DNA from: Granulosicoccus sp963833195
Lineage (GTDB): Bacteria > Pseudomonadota > Gammaproteobacteria > Granulosicoccales > Granulosicoccaceae
Length of the DNA: 64,000 nucleotides
Reading direction: 5' to 3'
Assembly: GCA_963833195.1 (NCBI GenBank)
Contig: CAWHXF010000027.1
Location: forward strand, 4,278,001 to 4,342,000
The notes under the pieces were generated by a model that saw only the letters and a list, made by a program, of their open reading frames with translations, was not told the origin of the DNA and did not search any database. Made by a program: the position numbers and the translations under genes. Of this stretch, positions 52,838 to 61,051 are shown piece by piece (the stretch's first letter is position 1; every line of letters begins with the position of its first letter).

Positions 52838-54436
52838 TCAGTCCTCGTCGGTCGAATCGGCTTCCAGCGCCTCGACCGGCGAGCCCGTGAGCGGCGTCGT
52901 CAGGTACGGGAAGGCGTTCGCGAACTGCTCGGCGCTCTGCGGCGCACCGTCGGTGAACGGCGCGTTGCCGACCGGCGCATCGGAGGGCATGCACAGCCCC
53001 AGGTTGTCGCCCGCGTCCCCTGCCGTGCCGCTGCCGTCCAGATCGACCGCGATCGGATAGCACAGCGCCCCCATCACCACGCGCAGCGAGATGTCGGTGA
53101 TGTCGTCCCCCGGACGTCGACCGTTCGGAAAGCCCGCCAGATCCCCGCCCGCGACGCCGAGATTGATCTGCTCGCCCTTCGGCGTGGCCGGAATGCCGGT
53201 GTTCAGCCGTAGCATCTCGGACGGCGTGACCGTCGCGAGCTGGTTCACGCCGGGGAAACCCGTCAGGAAGGCGGTCACGAGATCGTTTCTGGGCAGCGCC
53301 GGGGCGATGTTGTCCATCGCACCGAGCGGCTCGCGGAACAGCAGGTCCAGGATCGCCGGCAGCGTGGGGTTGGTCACGTAGGTGGCGAACTGCGCATCCT
53401 CGCTCGGCTCGGAAGCGTTGAAGCGGTTCTTGTCGGGCAGCCCGATCACCACCTCGTTGACGAGCGGCATCCCGAGGCGCGACACCTGACGGAACTCGCC
53501 GCGGTACTCCACGGGCTCCTCGTAGCTCATGTCGTCGGCGACGGTCTGGACCATGCGCTGGCTCGAGGTCGTCCACACGCCGATGCTGCCGTTGCCGTCA
53601 CCGGTCAGGCAGGCGGCCGGCACCTCGATGGCGAGCGAGGTGATGTTCTTGTCGGCCAGATCGTTCCTGGCCGGATCGTCCGGCAGGGCGTCCGCGAGCG
53701 GCACGAAGTTCACCAGATCGAAGATCTCGGCGAGCGCGATCGAGAAGCTCTCCTTGCGCTGCCCGGCGAACACGCGTCCGTCCTGCGCGCCTTCGGGGCA
53801 CATCTCGAAGCGCACGTCGTAGTAGGACTGCCCGGTGTTGGTCAGGCTGCCGACGAAGGGCTCGTAGCCTTCCGGGAAGCTCTTGTTGCCGACATTGTCG
53901 AGCGGCTTGGTGAACAGGTTCAGCCCCGATTCCGGGCGCACCGCCCACATCGGGGACTGGCTGCGCCGGTCACCGGTCGTCATGCCGACGTAGTAGGTCT
54001 CGTTGACGTTGAGCACCGACTGGTTGTCGCCGAGCCCGAGCGGGCCGATGTTCTTCTGCGCCACGGGCACGCTGGCGTCGCCGATCTGCAGCTCCAGGCC
54101 GCCGTTGTTGAGCGAGTTGTCGAAGTCGAAGACGAAGCTCAGGTCCTCGACGGCATCGCCGTCGTTGTCGATGTGGATCTCGTAGATGGCGTCCTCGTCC
54201 ATCGAGAAGTAGTTCGGGCCGCCGTAGGGGTCCTGCAGGGGCTGGTAGTTGGCGATCAGCGTGACGTAGCCCTCGCGCCCGGGCTCGTAGCTGTTGAACG
54301 CGTAGAGGTCGGTGCCGTCGACCTTCGGGCGCTCCTTGATGAACGGCGCCTCGGCGTGCGAGGAGGCGAGCGCGGAGCCGGCGGCCGCGCACAGCAGGGC
54401 CGTCACGGCGTTGGCGAGGAAGGTCTTCTGCGTCAT
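52838..54436 (-). CDS. DUF4331 domain-containing exported protein
   Basis: A 532-residue exported protein. The signal peptide MTQKTFLANAVTALLCAAAGSALA is followed by SSHAEAPFIKERPKVDGTDLYAFNSYEPGR, the DUF4331 hallmark starting with the conserved SHxEAP. DEDAIYEIHIDNDGDAVEDLSFVFDF has an EF-hand-like acidic run, a possible calcium site; GLPDKNRFNASEP and GRRPGDDITDISLRV are further conserved blocks. The family has no known function. Pairing of DUF4331 with HupE/UreJ genes, seen 0.8 kb upstream, suggests a shared envelope role. Confidence 0.9.
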   Translation of the reverse strand: MTQKTFLANAVTALLCAAAGSALASSHAEAPFIKERPKVDGTDLYAFNSYEPGREGYVTLIANYQPLQDPYGGPNYFSMDEDAIYEIHIDNDGDAVEDLSFVFDFDNSLNNGGLELQIGDASVPVAQKNIGPLGLGDNQSVLNVNETYYVGMTTGDRRSQSPMWAVRPESGLNLFTKPLDNVGNKSFPEGYEPFVGSLTNTGQSYYDVRFEMCPEGAQDGRVFAGQRKESFSIALAEIFDLVNFVPLADALPDDPARNDLADKNITSLAIEVPAACLTGDGNGSIGVWTTSSQRMVQTVADDMSYEEPVEYRGEFRQVSRLGMPLVNEVVIGLPDKNRFNASEPSEDAQFATYVTNPTLPAILDLLFREPLGAMDNIAPALPRNDLVTAFLTGFPGVNQLATVTPSEMLRLNTGIPATPKGEQINLGVAGGDLAGFPNGRRPGDDITDISLRVVMGALCYPIAVDLDGSGTAGDAGDNLGLCMPSDAPVGNAPFTDGAPQSAEQFANAFPYLTTPLTGSPVEALEADSTDED

Positions 54437-54491
54437 GAAAGGGAGTCTCTGATCTGGAAAGGGGGTCATCGGGGCGCGAGCTCGCGCTGCC

Positions 54492-54516
54492 AACGATCAC
54501 GTGGCGTCGTGATTCC
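54492..54516 (-). promoter_or_regulatory. ECF-sigma-like promoter candidate for the DUF4331 gene
   Basis: On the minus strand GGAAT (54516-54512) and CGTT (54495-54492) are separated by 16 bases, as in promoters of ECF sigma factors (GGAAC-N16-CGTT type). The -10 is about 55 bases before the ATG at 54436, in a 178-bp gap of locally lower GC. Two short boxes are weak evidence. Confidence 0.25.
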
Positions 54517-54614
54517 GACGCGGTGACAGTCAATTGAACGTCGCGCGTCCCGCGGCGGATGCACGAGCGAAAATGTTGCCGATCGGACGGATTCCGCGTC
54601 GCGGATCCCGGGTT

Positions 54615-55181
54615 TCAGATCGGGCGCAGTTGCAGCGCCAGCATCAGCAGCGCGACGGCGGCGAGCCAGGAGGCCGCGACACGCGTGCCGACCGCCGTGA
54701 CGGGACCGGGCCGGAAGGTGCGCACCGTGCCGGCCAGCAGCGCCGGCAGCAACGCGCTCGACACCAGGCCGACGAGCGCGCCGGCGTACGCGTCCGGCGG
54801 GAGCTCGCCGGGCAGGAAGCGCGCGAACGCCGCACCGGCCCCGAGCATGCCCCCCGCCGCGGCCAGCGTCGCGACGAGGGCGACGGGAACCCTGAGCGCG
54901 CAGATCGTCACGAGGCACGGCGGCAGCGCTGCCCCCAGCGCCAGCGGGGCCAGCACGTCCGCGGGCAGCGCTCGGGGCAGGAACAGGCCGACCGCGGCAC
55001 CCGTGCCGACGACGAGCGCGGTCAGGACCAGCCGCCGCACGAGCTCCGGGCCGGTGGCCTCTTCCGGACGGGAGGCCGTGGCCGGCAGGCCGCCGAGCGC
55101 GAGTCCGGCCGCCAGCACGGGTACGAGCGCTGCCGCGGTACCCAGCGGCAACAGGGCTCCCTCGATGAAGAGTGTGTCCAC
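54615..55181 (-). CDS. Small integral membrane protein next to HupE
   Basis: A 188-residue protein with about six hydrophobic helices, rich in Ala, Leu, Gly and Val. I recognise no family. The GTG at 55181 opens VDTLFIEGALLPLGTAAALVPV. Short loops and few charged residues suggest a compact channel or transporter subunit. It begins 25 bases after the HupE-like gene stop on the same strand, so both are probably one operon and may form one complex. Confidence 0.6.
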   Translation of the reverse strand: MDTLFIEGALLPLGTAAALVPVLAAGLALGGLPATASRPEEATGPELVRRLVLTALVVGTGAAVGLFLPRALPADVLAPLALGAALPPCLVTICALRVPVALVATLAAAGGMLGAGAAFARFLPGELPPDAYAGALVGLVSSALLPALLAGTVRTFRPGPVTAVGTRVAASWLAAVALLMLALQLRPI

Positions 55182-55206
55182 GGGGCGTTGCGCCCGAGCG
55201 CGCGCC

Positions 55207-55812
55207 TCAGGTCAGGCCTGCGAGGAAGGCGCCGCCGGTCAGCGCGATCGCGGCGCCGGTGCCGCGCACCACCCACTCGCCCCGGCGCCAGCGCTTGAGC
55301 TCGCCGAGCGCGATGCCTGCGAGGTGCAGCGTGCCGGTACTCAGCACGAAGCCGGCGGCGTAGGCGAGCGGGTCGGCCGCCACGGGAAGCTCGGTGCCGT
55401 GCGCGTGGCCGTGGAAGAGTCCGAAGGCGCCCACCAGCACCGCGGCGACCGGCAGCGGCGCGCGCAGCCCGAAGGCCACCGCGAGCCCGAGCAACACGCC
55501 CGACAGGGCGATGCCGGTCTCGATGCCCGGCATGGGTACGCCCGCGATGCCGAGCGCACCGCCCGCCGCCATGACGGTGGGGAACACGACGGGCAGCAAC
55601 CAGATCGCGGGGCGTCCCAGGAACACGCCCCAGAGCCCGACCGCGACCATGGCCACCAGGTGGTCGAGCCCCAGCACCGGATGCAGCACGCCCGACACGA
55701 AGCCGCCGGCCGACAGCTCCTCGGTATGGGCGAAGACGGACGCGCTCAGGGCGAACGCGGCGAGCGCGAGGAACGGGCGCGCACGGTGGGCGCGCGATGG
55801 GGACGGTGTCAT
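55207..55812 (-). CDS. hupE: HupE/UreJ family metal (nickel/cobalt) permease
   Basis: A 201-residue membrane protein with a signal-like first helix (ARPFLALAAFALSASVFAH), then the family marks HPVLGLDHLVAMVAVGLWG and LFHGHAHGTELP, whose His and Asp ligate the metal in transit. About six further helices follow. HupE/UreJ proteins import nickel or cobalt for hydrogenase, urease or cobalamin enzymes, none of which is in this window. It precedes the small membrane protein and DUF4331 on the same strand. Confidence 0.9.
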   Translation of the reverse strand: MTPSPSRAHRARPFLALAAFALSASVFAHTEELSAGGFVSGVLHPVLGLDHLVAMVAVGLWGVFLGRPAIWLLPVVFPTVMAAGGALGIAGVPMPGIETGIALSGVLLGLAVAFGLRAPLPVAAVLVGAFGLFHGHAHGTELPVAADPLAYAAGFVLSTGTLHLAGIALGELKRWRRGEWVVRGTGAAIALTGGAFLAGLT

Positions 55813-55900
55813 GGGAGCGGGGCGTTGCCGGATCGAGGCGAACGATACGCCGCCGCGGCCCTGCGGGATGCGGCGCGTCCGATGCTGCCGGGCCGGCGCG

Positions 55901-56194
55901 TCACACCGGGGGCGGGCGCTCCACCACGCGCTTGCGAACGCGCCGGGCAAGCCTGGGCACATCGCCCTCGCGCACGTCGCCCCACGTGCGCGGCCGTGGC
56001 CCTTCGAGAAACACGACGGGGCCCCGCTTGCACAGGCCCTGGCAGCTCGTACGCGTCACGCGCGTCTTCAGGCCGAGCGCGCGCAGCGCCCGGGCGAGCG
56101 CCGTGCGCACCCGCGGCGCGCCACCCGCCGTGCACTTGCTGCCGTGGCACACGAAGACGTGCGCGTCGCGCGGCTTCGGATCGAGACGCTTCAT
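55901..56194 (-). CDS. Thioredoxin-like [2Fe-2S] ferredoxin
   Basis: A 97-residue small protein. Two Cys in FVCHGSKC (with CxxxxC spacing) and two in TRTSCQGLCKRGP are the four ligands of the thioredoxin-like [2Fe-2S] ferredoxin fold, related to the NuoE C-terminal domain and cobalt-chelatase/(2Fe-2S) accessory proteins. DVPRLARRVRKRVVE is the basic C-terminus. Its ATG overlaps the TerC stop by four bases. Such ferredoxins occur in cobalamin and metal-handling operons, but the partner here is unknown. Confidence 0.82.
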   Translation of the reverse strand: MKRLDPKPRDAHVFVCHGSKCTAGGAPRVRTALARALRALGLKTRVTRTSCQGLCKRGPVVFLEGPRPRTWGDVREGDVPRLARRVRKRVVERPPPV

Positions 56195-56982
56195 CGCGTC
56201 GCTCCCGCGTCGATGCCCGTATGGCCGGCGTCGGCGGGGTCCGCCTCGATGCGGTGCTGCAGGCGCACGGTGCGCGCCACGTTCCTGCGCATGCGGATGT
56301 TGATCATCTCGACGACCACGCTGAACGCCATCGCGAAGTAGACGTAGCCCTTGGGCACGTGGAAGTCGAGCCCCTCGGCCACCAGCACCATGCCGACCAT
56401 GATGAGGAACGACAGCGCCAGGATCTTGAGCGTGGGGTTCGCATCGACGAACTCGCCGATGGTCTTCGCCGCCAGCAGCATCACCCCCACGGCGATGACG
56501 ATGGCGATGGCCATGACGGCGATGTCCTCGGCCAGGCCGACGGCCGTGATGACCGAGTCCAGCGAGAACACGATGTCCAGGATCGCGATCTGCACGAGGA
56601 TGGCGCCGAAGCTCGCGACCTTGCCACCGCCGCCCTTCTCGTCGTGCATCTCGAAGCTTTCATGGATCTCGCGCGTCGACTTGAACAGCAGGAAGAGCCC
56701 GCCGCCGATCAGGATGAGATCGCGCCCCGAGATCTCCTGACCAAGCACGCTGAACCAAGGGTCCACCAGTCCCATGACCCAGGCGATGGAGAACAGCAAC
56801 GCGAGGCGCATGATCATCGCGAGCCCGAGCCCGATCCGGCGTGCCCGGTCGCGCTGCGCCTCGGGCAGGCGGGCCACCAGGATCGAGATGAAGATGATGT
56901 TGTCTATCCCGAGCACGATCTCCAGCCCCGTCAGCGTCGCCAAGGCGATCCAGGCTTCGGGATTCGAGATCCAGTCGAACAT
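56191..56982 (-). CDS. TerC family membrane protein
   Basis: A 263-residue integral membrane protein. GLEIVLGIDNIIFISILVARLP and DIVFSLDSVITAVGLAEDI are the two TerC hallmark helices, whose Asp residues suit a metal or ion site. TerC/Alx-type proteins export manganese and other divalent metals and help metallate secreted proteins. The cytoplasmic loop EMHDEKGGGGK is typical. The ATG at 56982 opens MFDWISNPEAWIALATL, the family start. It is divergent from the GGDEF-EAL gene across 184 bp and coupled to the ferredoxin gene. Confidence 0.93.
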   Translation of the reverse strand: MFDWISNPEAWIALATLTGLEIVLGIDNIIFISILVARLPEAQRDRARRIGLGLAMIMRLALLFSIAWVMGLVDPWFSVLGQEISGRDLILIGGGLFLLFKSTREIHESFEMHDEKGGGGKVASFGAILVQIAILDIVFSLDSVITAVGLAEDIAVMAIAIVIAVGVMLLAAKTIGEFVDANPTLKILALSFLIMVGMVLVAEGLDFHVPKGYVYFAMAFSVVVEMINIRMRRNVARTVRLQHRIEADPADAGHTGIDAGATR

Positions 56983-57166
56983 GCGCGGGCTCGGTACGGT
57001 CGGGAACCGCGATGGTCGCCCGCCATCCGCCGGTGCCGTTCGCCGGCTGTAACTTCGCCGGACGCCCCCTTGTCGAACTTGCAGGCCATGACCCGCGCGG
57101 CTGGGGGATCGATGGCAAGGGCCGCTAGCAGGGCTTCTCCAGCGATGCGACCCTTCTCGCGCGCCA

Positions 57167-59428
57167 ATGGCACTTCCCGCAGGAACGGACTCCGATACCC
57201 GTAGGCGAGCGCCATCGCCGCGGCGCGCGTGGGCGATCGCGGCGTGCGCGTTCGTGGCAGCGCTCGCGGGCGGCGAGGCGCTCGTGTGGGCGAACGAGGC
57301 GCTGCACGCGAAGGAGCGGGACAACTCGACCCGGCAATTGCTCGCCGTGCGCGCCGCCGGCATCGAGCGCGGGCTGTCGTTCGCGCTCGCCGCGACCTAC
57401 ATCCTCGCCCAGGAGATCATCCGCAGCGACGGCGATGTCCAGGACTTCGACGGCTACGCCGCCAGCGTGCTGCAGCAACTCCCGGACGTGTCGAACCTGC
57501 AGCTCGCTCCGGGCGGCGTCATCGAGCGCATCCATCCGCTCGCCGGCAACGAGGCCGCCATCGGTCACGACGTGCTGCGCGACGACGCGAGGCGGGCCGA
57601 GGCCAGGGCGGCAGTGCGTTCCGCCGAGCTCACACTGGCCGGACCCTTCGAGCTGTTGCAGGGCGGAATCGGCATGGTGGGCCGCAACCCCGTGTTTCTG
57701 GAGCGCGGCGGGGAGCGCGAGTTCTGGGGCTTCGCCTCGGCGCTCATCCTGCTGGACGATCTGCTGGAGCGCGCCGACGTGGCGTCACTGGAGGCGCACG
57801 ATCACGCCTGGGAGCTTGCGCGCGTGCCGACCGGCGAGACGGAGGCGAGGGTGTTCGCGCACGGGCCGCGCGCGTTGCCGGGCGGCGTGCTGGAGGCGGA
57901 GGTGCGGGTGCCGAACGGGTCGTGGACCCTGCGGGCGGCGTCGCTGGATCGCGGGTCCGCGGCCGCGCGCGCGCTGCCGCACGCGCTCGCCCTGCTGGTC
58001 GCCGGCATCGTCGCGGCACTGGTGTGGCGCTCGCTGCGCGAGCCCGTGCGCCTGCGTGCCGTGGTGGCCGAACGCACGCTTGAGCTTCGGGACCTCGCCT
58101 ACACCGATCCGCTCACCGGTTTGCCGAACCGGTTGCACTTCATGCGGCATCTCGGCGATTCGTTGGCGGGCGCCGACGATGCGGCGCTGCACCTGATGCT
58201 GCTGGACGTGGATCGCTTCAAGGAGGTCAACGACGTGCTCGGTCACGACGTCGGGGATCGGCTGCTGGTCGAGGCGGCGGCGCGGATTCGAGCCCGGCTG
58301 CCCGACGGCGCGCTGCTGGCACGCCTCGGCGGGGACGAGTTCACGATCGTGCTCGCGGGCATGCCGGACGAGGACGGCGTGGACGCGGTCGCTCGCGGCG
58401 TGGTGGACGCGTTGAGCGAGCCCTTCCGTTTCGGCGACGACGAGGCCCACGTGTCCGCGAGCATCGGCATCGTCGCGCGCGGCATGGCCGACGCGACCTC
58501 GCAGGCGATGCTCAAGGCCGCCGATGTCGCCATGTACGAGGCCAAGCGTCTGGGACGTGCGCAGTTCGCCCGCTTCACCGAGCCCATGCATCGGCGCTGC
58601 GCGCTCGATGCCCGGCTGGCGATCGATCTGCGCCACGCCGTGGCGCTGAAGCAGCTCGAGATCGTCTACACGCCCATCCGCGGGCTGCTCGAGGACCGCG
58701 TGCTCGGCGCCGAGACGCACCTGCGCTGGAACCATCCGGAGCTCGGATGCATCGAGGCGGCGGAGTTCCTGCCGATCGCCGAACGGACCGGACACATCGT
58801 CGGCATCGCCGAGTGGGTGTTCCGGGGAGTGAGCCTCACGGTCCGCGCCTGGCGCGGCCGCGGCGCCGAGGGCTTTCGTGCGAGCCTGGACGTGTCGCGG
58901 CTGCAGTTGCGCTCGCCGCGGCACGTCGACGCGCTGCTCGCGCAGCTCGACCGCATCGCCCTGCCGGGACAGGCGCTGGTGCTGCGCATCAACGAGGAGG
59001 TCGTGCCGTCGGGGGATCGAGAGGCGCACGCGCAACTGGCCCGGCTGCGCGCCACCGGCATGATGCTGGCGCTCGACGACTTCGGGGCGGGCCGCTCGTC
59101 GCTGACCTACCTCGAGGCGCTCGGCGTCGGCTGTCTGCGCATCGAGCGTGCCTTCGTCGCGGGACTCGAGCGTGGCGGCGCGGCGAGGGTGCCGTGCCGC
59201 GCCATCGCCGCGATCGCGCGCGAGCTCGGCCTGCCGACGATTGCCGAAGGGGTGGCCACCACCGAGCAGTGCGAGGCGCTGCGGTCCGAAGGCTGCGACC
59301 GGGTGCAGGGGCCCCTCGTCGGGGAGGCCGTGGTGGCGAGCGAGTTCGAGCGGCGCCATCTGGACGCGCGGGTGGATCCGGTGCCGCGGCACGCGGCTTG
59401 CGTGGGGCCGGCACGCCCCGTTCGGTAG
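57167..59428 (+). CDS. CHASE-GGDEF-EAL membrane protein with degenerate EAL domain
   Basis: A 753-residue c-di-GMP protein. TM1 (about 21-42), a periplasmic CHASE-type sensor (50-260), TM2 (about 265-287), then GGDEF with intact RLGGDEF (388-392) and DVDRFKEVND. The EAL domain (about 485-735) is altered: the EAL tripeptide reads ETH at 516-518, the Asn metal ligand is Asp (LDVSRLQL), and the catalytic Lys of KID is Arg (LRIER). INEE, LALDDFGAG, AEGVAT and RVQG are kept. So it should make c-di-GMP, while hydrolysis is doubtful. It ends ten bases before the acyltransferase gene. Confidence 0.88.
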   Translation: MALPAGTDSDTRRRAPSPRRAWAIAACAFVAALAGGEALVWANEALHAKERDNSTRQLLAVRAAGIERGLSFALAATYILAQEIIRSDGDVQDFDGYAASVLQQLPDVSNLQLAPGGVIERIHPLAGNEAAIGHDVLRDDARRAEARAAVRSAELTLAGPFELLQGGIGMVGRNPVFLERGGEREFWGFASALILLDDLLERADVASLEAHDHAWELARVPTGETEARVFAHGPRALPGGVLEAEVRVPNGSWTLRAASLDRGSAAARALPHALALLVAGIVAALVWRSLREPVRLRAVVAERTLELRDLAYTDPLTGLPNRLHFMRHLGDSLAGADDAALHLMLLDVDRFKEVNDVLGHDVGDRLLVEAAARIRARLPDGALLARLGGDEFTIVLAGMPDEDGVDAVARGVVDALSEPFRFGDDEAHVSASIGIVARGMADATSQAMLKAADVAMYEAKRLGRAQFARFTEPMHRRCALDARLAIDLRHAVALKQLEIVYTPIRGLLEDRVLGAETHLRWNHPELGCIEAAEFLPIAERTGHIVGIAEWVFRGVSLTVRAWRGRGAEGFRASLDVSRLQLRSPRHVDALLAQLDRIALPGQALVLRINEEVVPSGDREAHAQLARLRATGMMLALDDFGAGRSSLTYLEALGVGCLRIERAFVAGLERGGAARVPCRAIAAIARELGLPTIAEGVATTEQCEALRSEGCDRVQGPLVGEAVVASEFERRHLDARVDPVPRHAACVGPARPVR

Positions 59429-59431
59429 AGT
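59426..59431 (+). promoter_or_regulatory. Candidate -10 element TAGAGT, possibly for a leaderless transcript
   Basis: TAGAGT overlaps the GGDEF-EAL stop and ends 8 bases before the acyltransferase ATG (59439), so a transcript starting 7-8 bases on would begin at the start codon. No Shine-Dalgarno sequence is visible in the 10-bp gap. No clear -35. Confidence 0.3.
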
Positions 59432-59438
59432 CGCGTTC

Positions 59439-60104
59439 ATGCAGCCAGGCCACCCGGCGGGGCGACGCGCCGCGGCGAGCCTCTCCGGCCCGATCGCGAG
59501 GCTGGCCGGCAGCGCGATCGTGCTGTTCGCGCGTCTCGTCACCGCGCCGCAGTCCCTCTGGGCGGGCTGCGCGCCGGACGCGACGCAGCGCATCTACTTC
59601 GCGAACCACTCCAGCCACGGGGATCTCGTGCTGCTGTGGGCGTCGCTGCCGCCGATGCTGCGCACGCGCGTGCGGCCTGTTGCCGGCGCGGACTACTGGC
59701 TCGGATCCGGCCTGCGCCGCTTCATCGGCCGCGACGTGTTCAACGCGCTGCTGGTGGACAGGCGAGGCGCGGGCGACCCCGTGGCCGACATGGTGCGGGG
59801 CCTCGATGCCGGCAGCTCGCTGATCCTCTTTCCCGAAGGCACGCGCAACGTCACGGACGCGCGGCTGCTGCCGTTTCGCAGCGGGCTCTACCATCTCGCC
59901 GCCGCGCGTCCCGGCGTGGAGCTGGTACCGGTCTGGCTCGAGAACCTGAACCGGGTGCTGCCCAAGGGCGAGGTCGTGCCGGTGCCGCTCATGTGCAAGG
60001 TGACGTTCGGCGAGCCGATCGCGCTGGCTCCGAACGAGGAGCGCAAGGCGTTTCTCGCGCGCGCCGAGGGCGCGTTGCTCGCGCTCGCGGAGCAGACGGC
60101 ATGA
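59439..60104 (+). CDS. Lysophospholipid (1-acylglycerol-3-phosphate) acyltransferase, PlsC family
   Basis: A 221-residue membrane-associated acyltransferase. The HX4D catalytic motif is NHSSHGD near residue 55, FIGRDVFNALLVDRRG is block II, and LFPEGTRN is block III; VELVPVWLENL is block IV. It makes phosphatidic acid or a related lipid. Stop and start of the next gene overlap by four bases, placing it with a CdsA-like and a YnbA-like enzyme, i.e. acylation, CDP activation and head-group transfer in gene order. Confidence 0.9.
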   Translation: MQPGHPAGRRAAASLSGPIARLAGSAIVLFARLVTAPQSLWAGCAPDATQRIYFANHSSHGDLVLLWASLPPMLRTRVRPVAGADYWLGSGLRRFIGRDVFNALLVDRRGAGDPVADMVRGLDAGSSLILFPEGTRNVTDARLLPFRSGLYHLAAARPGVELVPVWLENLNRVLPKGEVVPVPLMCKVTFGEPIALAPNEERKAFLARAEGALLALAEQTA

Positions 60105-61051
60105 GCGATACCGCGACGGACCTGCTCACGCTCTTCGCCTGCCTGGGCGCGGTGCTCGTCGCCGCTAGCCTCGCGGGCCGGGCGCTGGCGAGACGGCTGC
60201 CCGACGGCGTCGAGCACCCGAGCATCGCGAACCTCAACGCGCGCATCGACGCGTGGTGGGGAATGATCCTCGTCATGGGGCTCGCCTTCCTCGGCGGACG
60301 CACCGGCGTGATCGTGCTGTTCGCGCTGTGCTCGTTCGCGGCGCTGCGCGAGTTCGCGACGCTCGTGAGCACCGTGCGCGACGATCACCGCGCGTTGCTG
60401 CTCGCCTTCTTCGTGGTGCTGCCGGTGCAGTACTGGGCCATCTGGGTGGACTGGTACGGCTTCTATTCGATCTTCATCCCCGTCTACGCGTTCCTGCTGC
60501 TGCCCATCGTGGCGGTGCTGCGCGGCAACACCGAACGGTTCCTGGTGCGCGTGGCCGAGGTGCAGTGGGCGCTCATGATCACCGTGTTCTGCGCCTCGCA
60601 CGTGCCGGCGCTGCTGTCGCTGCGCATACCCGACTACGAGGGCAGGAACGTGCTGCTGATCGCCTTCCTGGTCGTGGTGGTGCAGTCGAGCGACGTGCTG
60701 CAGTACGTGTTCGGCAAGCGCTACGGGCGCAGGAAGGTCGCGCCGCGGCTGTCCCCGTCGAAGACCGTCGAAGGCGCGATCGGCGGCGTGCTGTCCGCCT
60801 CGCTCGTCGGCGCGGCGTTGTACTGGATGACGCCGTTCACGCCGCTGCAGGCGGCGGCGCTGTCGCTCGTGATCTGCGTCATGGGCTTTCTGGGCGGACT
60901 GGTGCTGTCGGCCATCAAGCGCGACCGCGGGGTCAAGGACTGGGGACATTTGATACCCGGTCACGGCGGCTTCATCGATCGCATGGATTCCGTGGTGTTC
61001 AGCGCGCCCGTCTTCTTTCACCTCGTGCGCTACGGCTGGGACGTCTCGTGA
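60101..61051 (+). CDS. Phosphatidate cytidylyltransferase (CdsA/YnbB-like)
   Basis: A 316-residue membrane enzyme with about eight helices, forming CDP-diacylglycerol from phosphatidate and CTP. The CdsA signature is near the C-terminus: SPSKTVEGAIGGVLSA and SAIKRDRGVKDWGHLIPGHGGFIDRMDS. The longer, more polar N-terminus and its operon with a YnbA-like gene point to the YnbB paralog rather than housekeeping CdsA. It overlaps both neighbours by four bases (ATGA and GTGA). Confidence 0.93.
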   Translation: MSDTATDLLTLFACLGAVLVAASLAGRALARRLPDGVEHPSIANLNARIDAWWGMILVMGLAFLGGRTGVIVLFALCSFAALREFATLVSTVRDDHRALLLAFFVVLPVQYWAIWVDWYGFYSIFIPVYAFLLLPIVAVLRGNTERFLVRVAEVQWALMITVFCASHVPALLSLRIPDYEGRNVLLIAFLVVVVQSSDVLQYVFGKRYGRRKVAPRLSPSKTVEGAIGGVLSASLVGAALYWMTPFTPLQAAALSLVICVMGFLGGLVLSAIKRDRGVKDWGHLIPGHGGFIDRMDSVVFSAPVFFHLVRYGWDVS

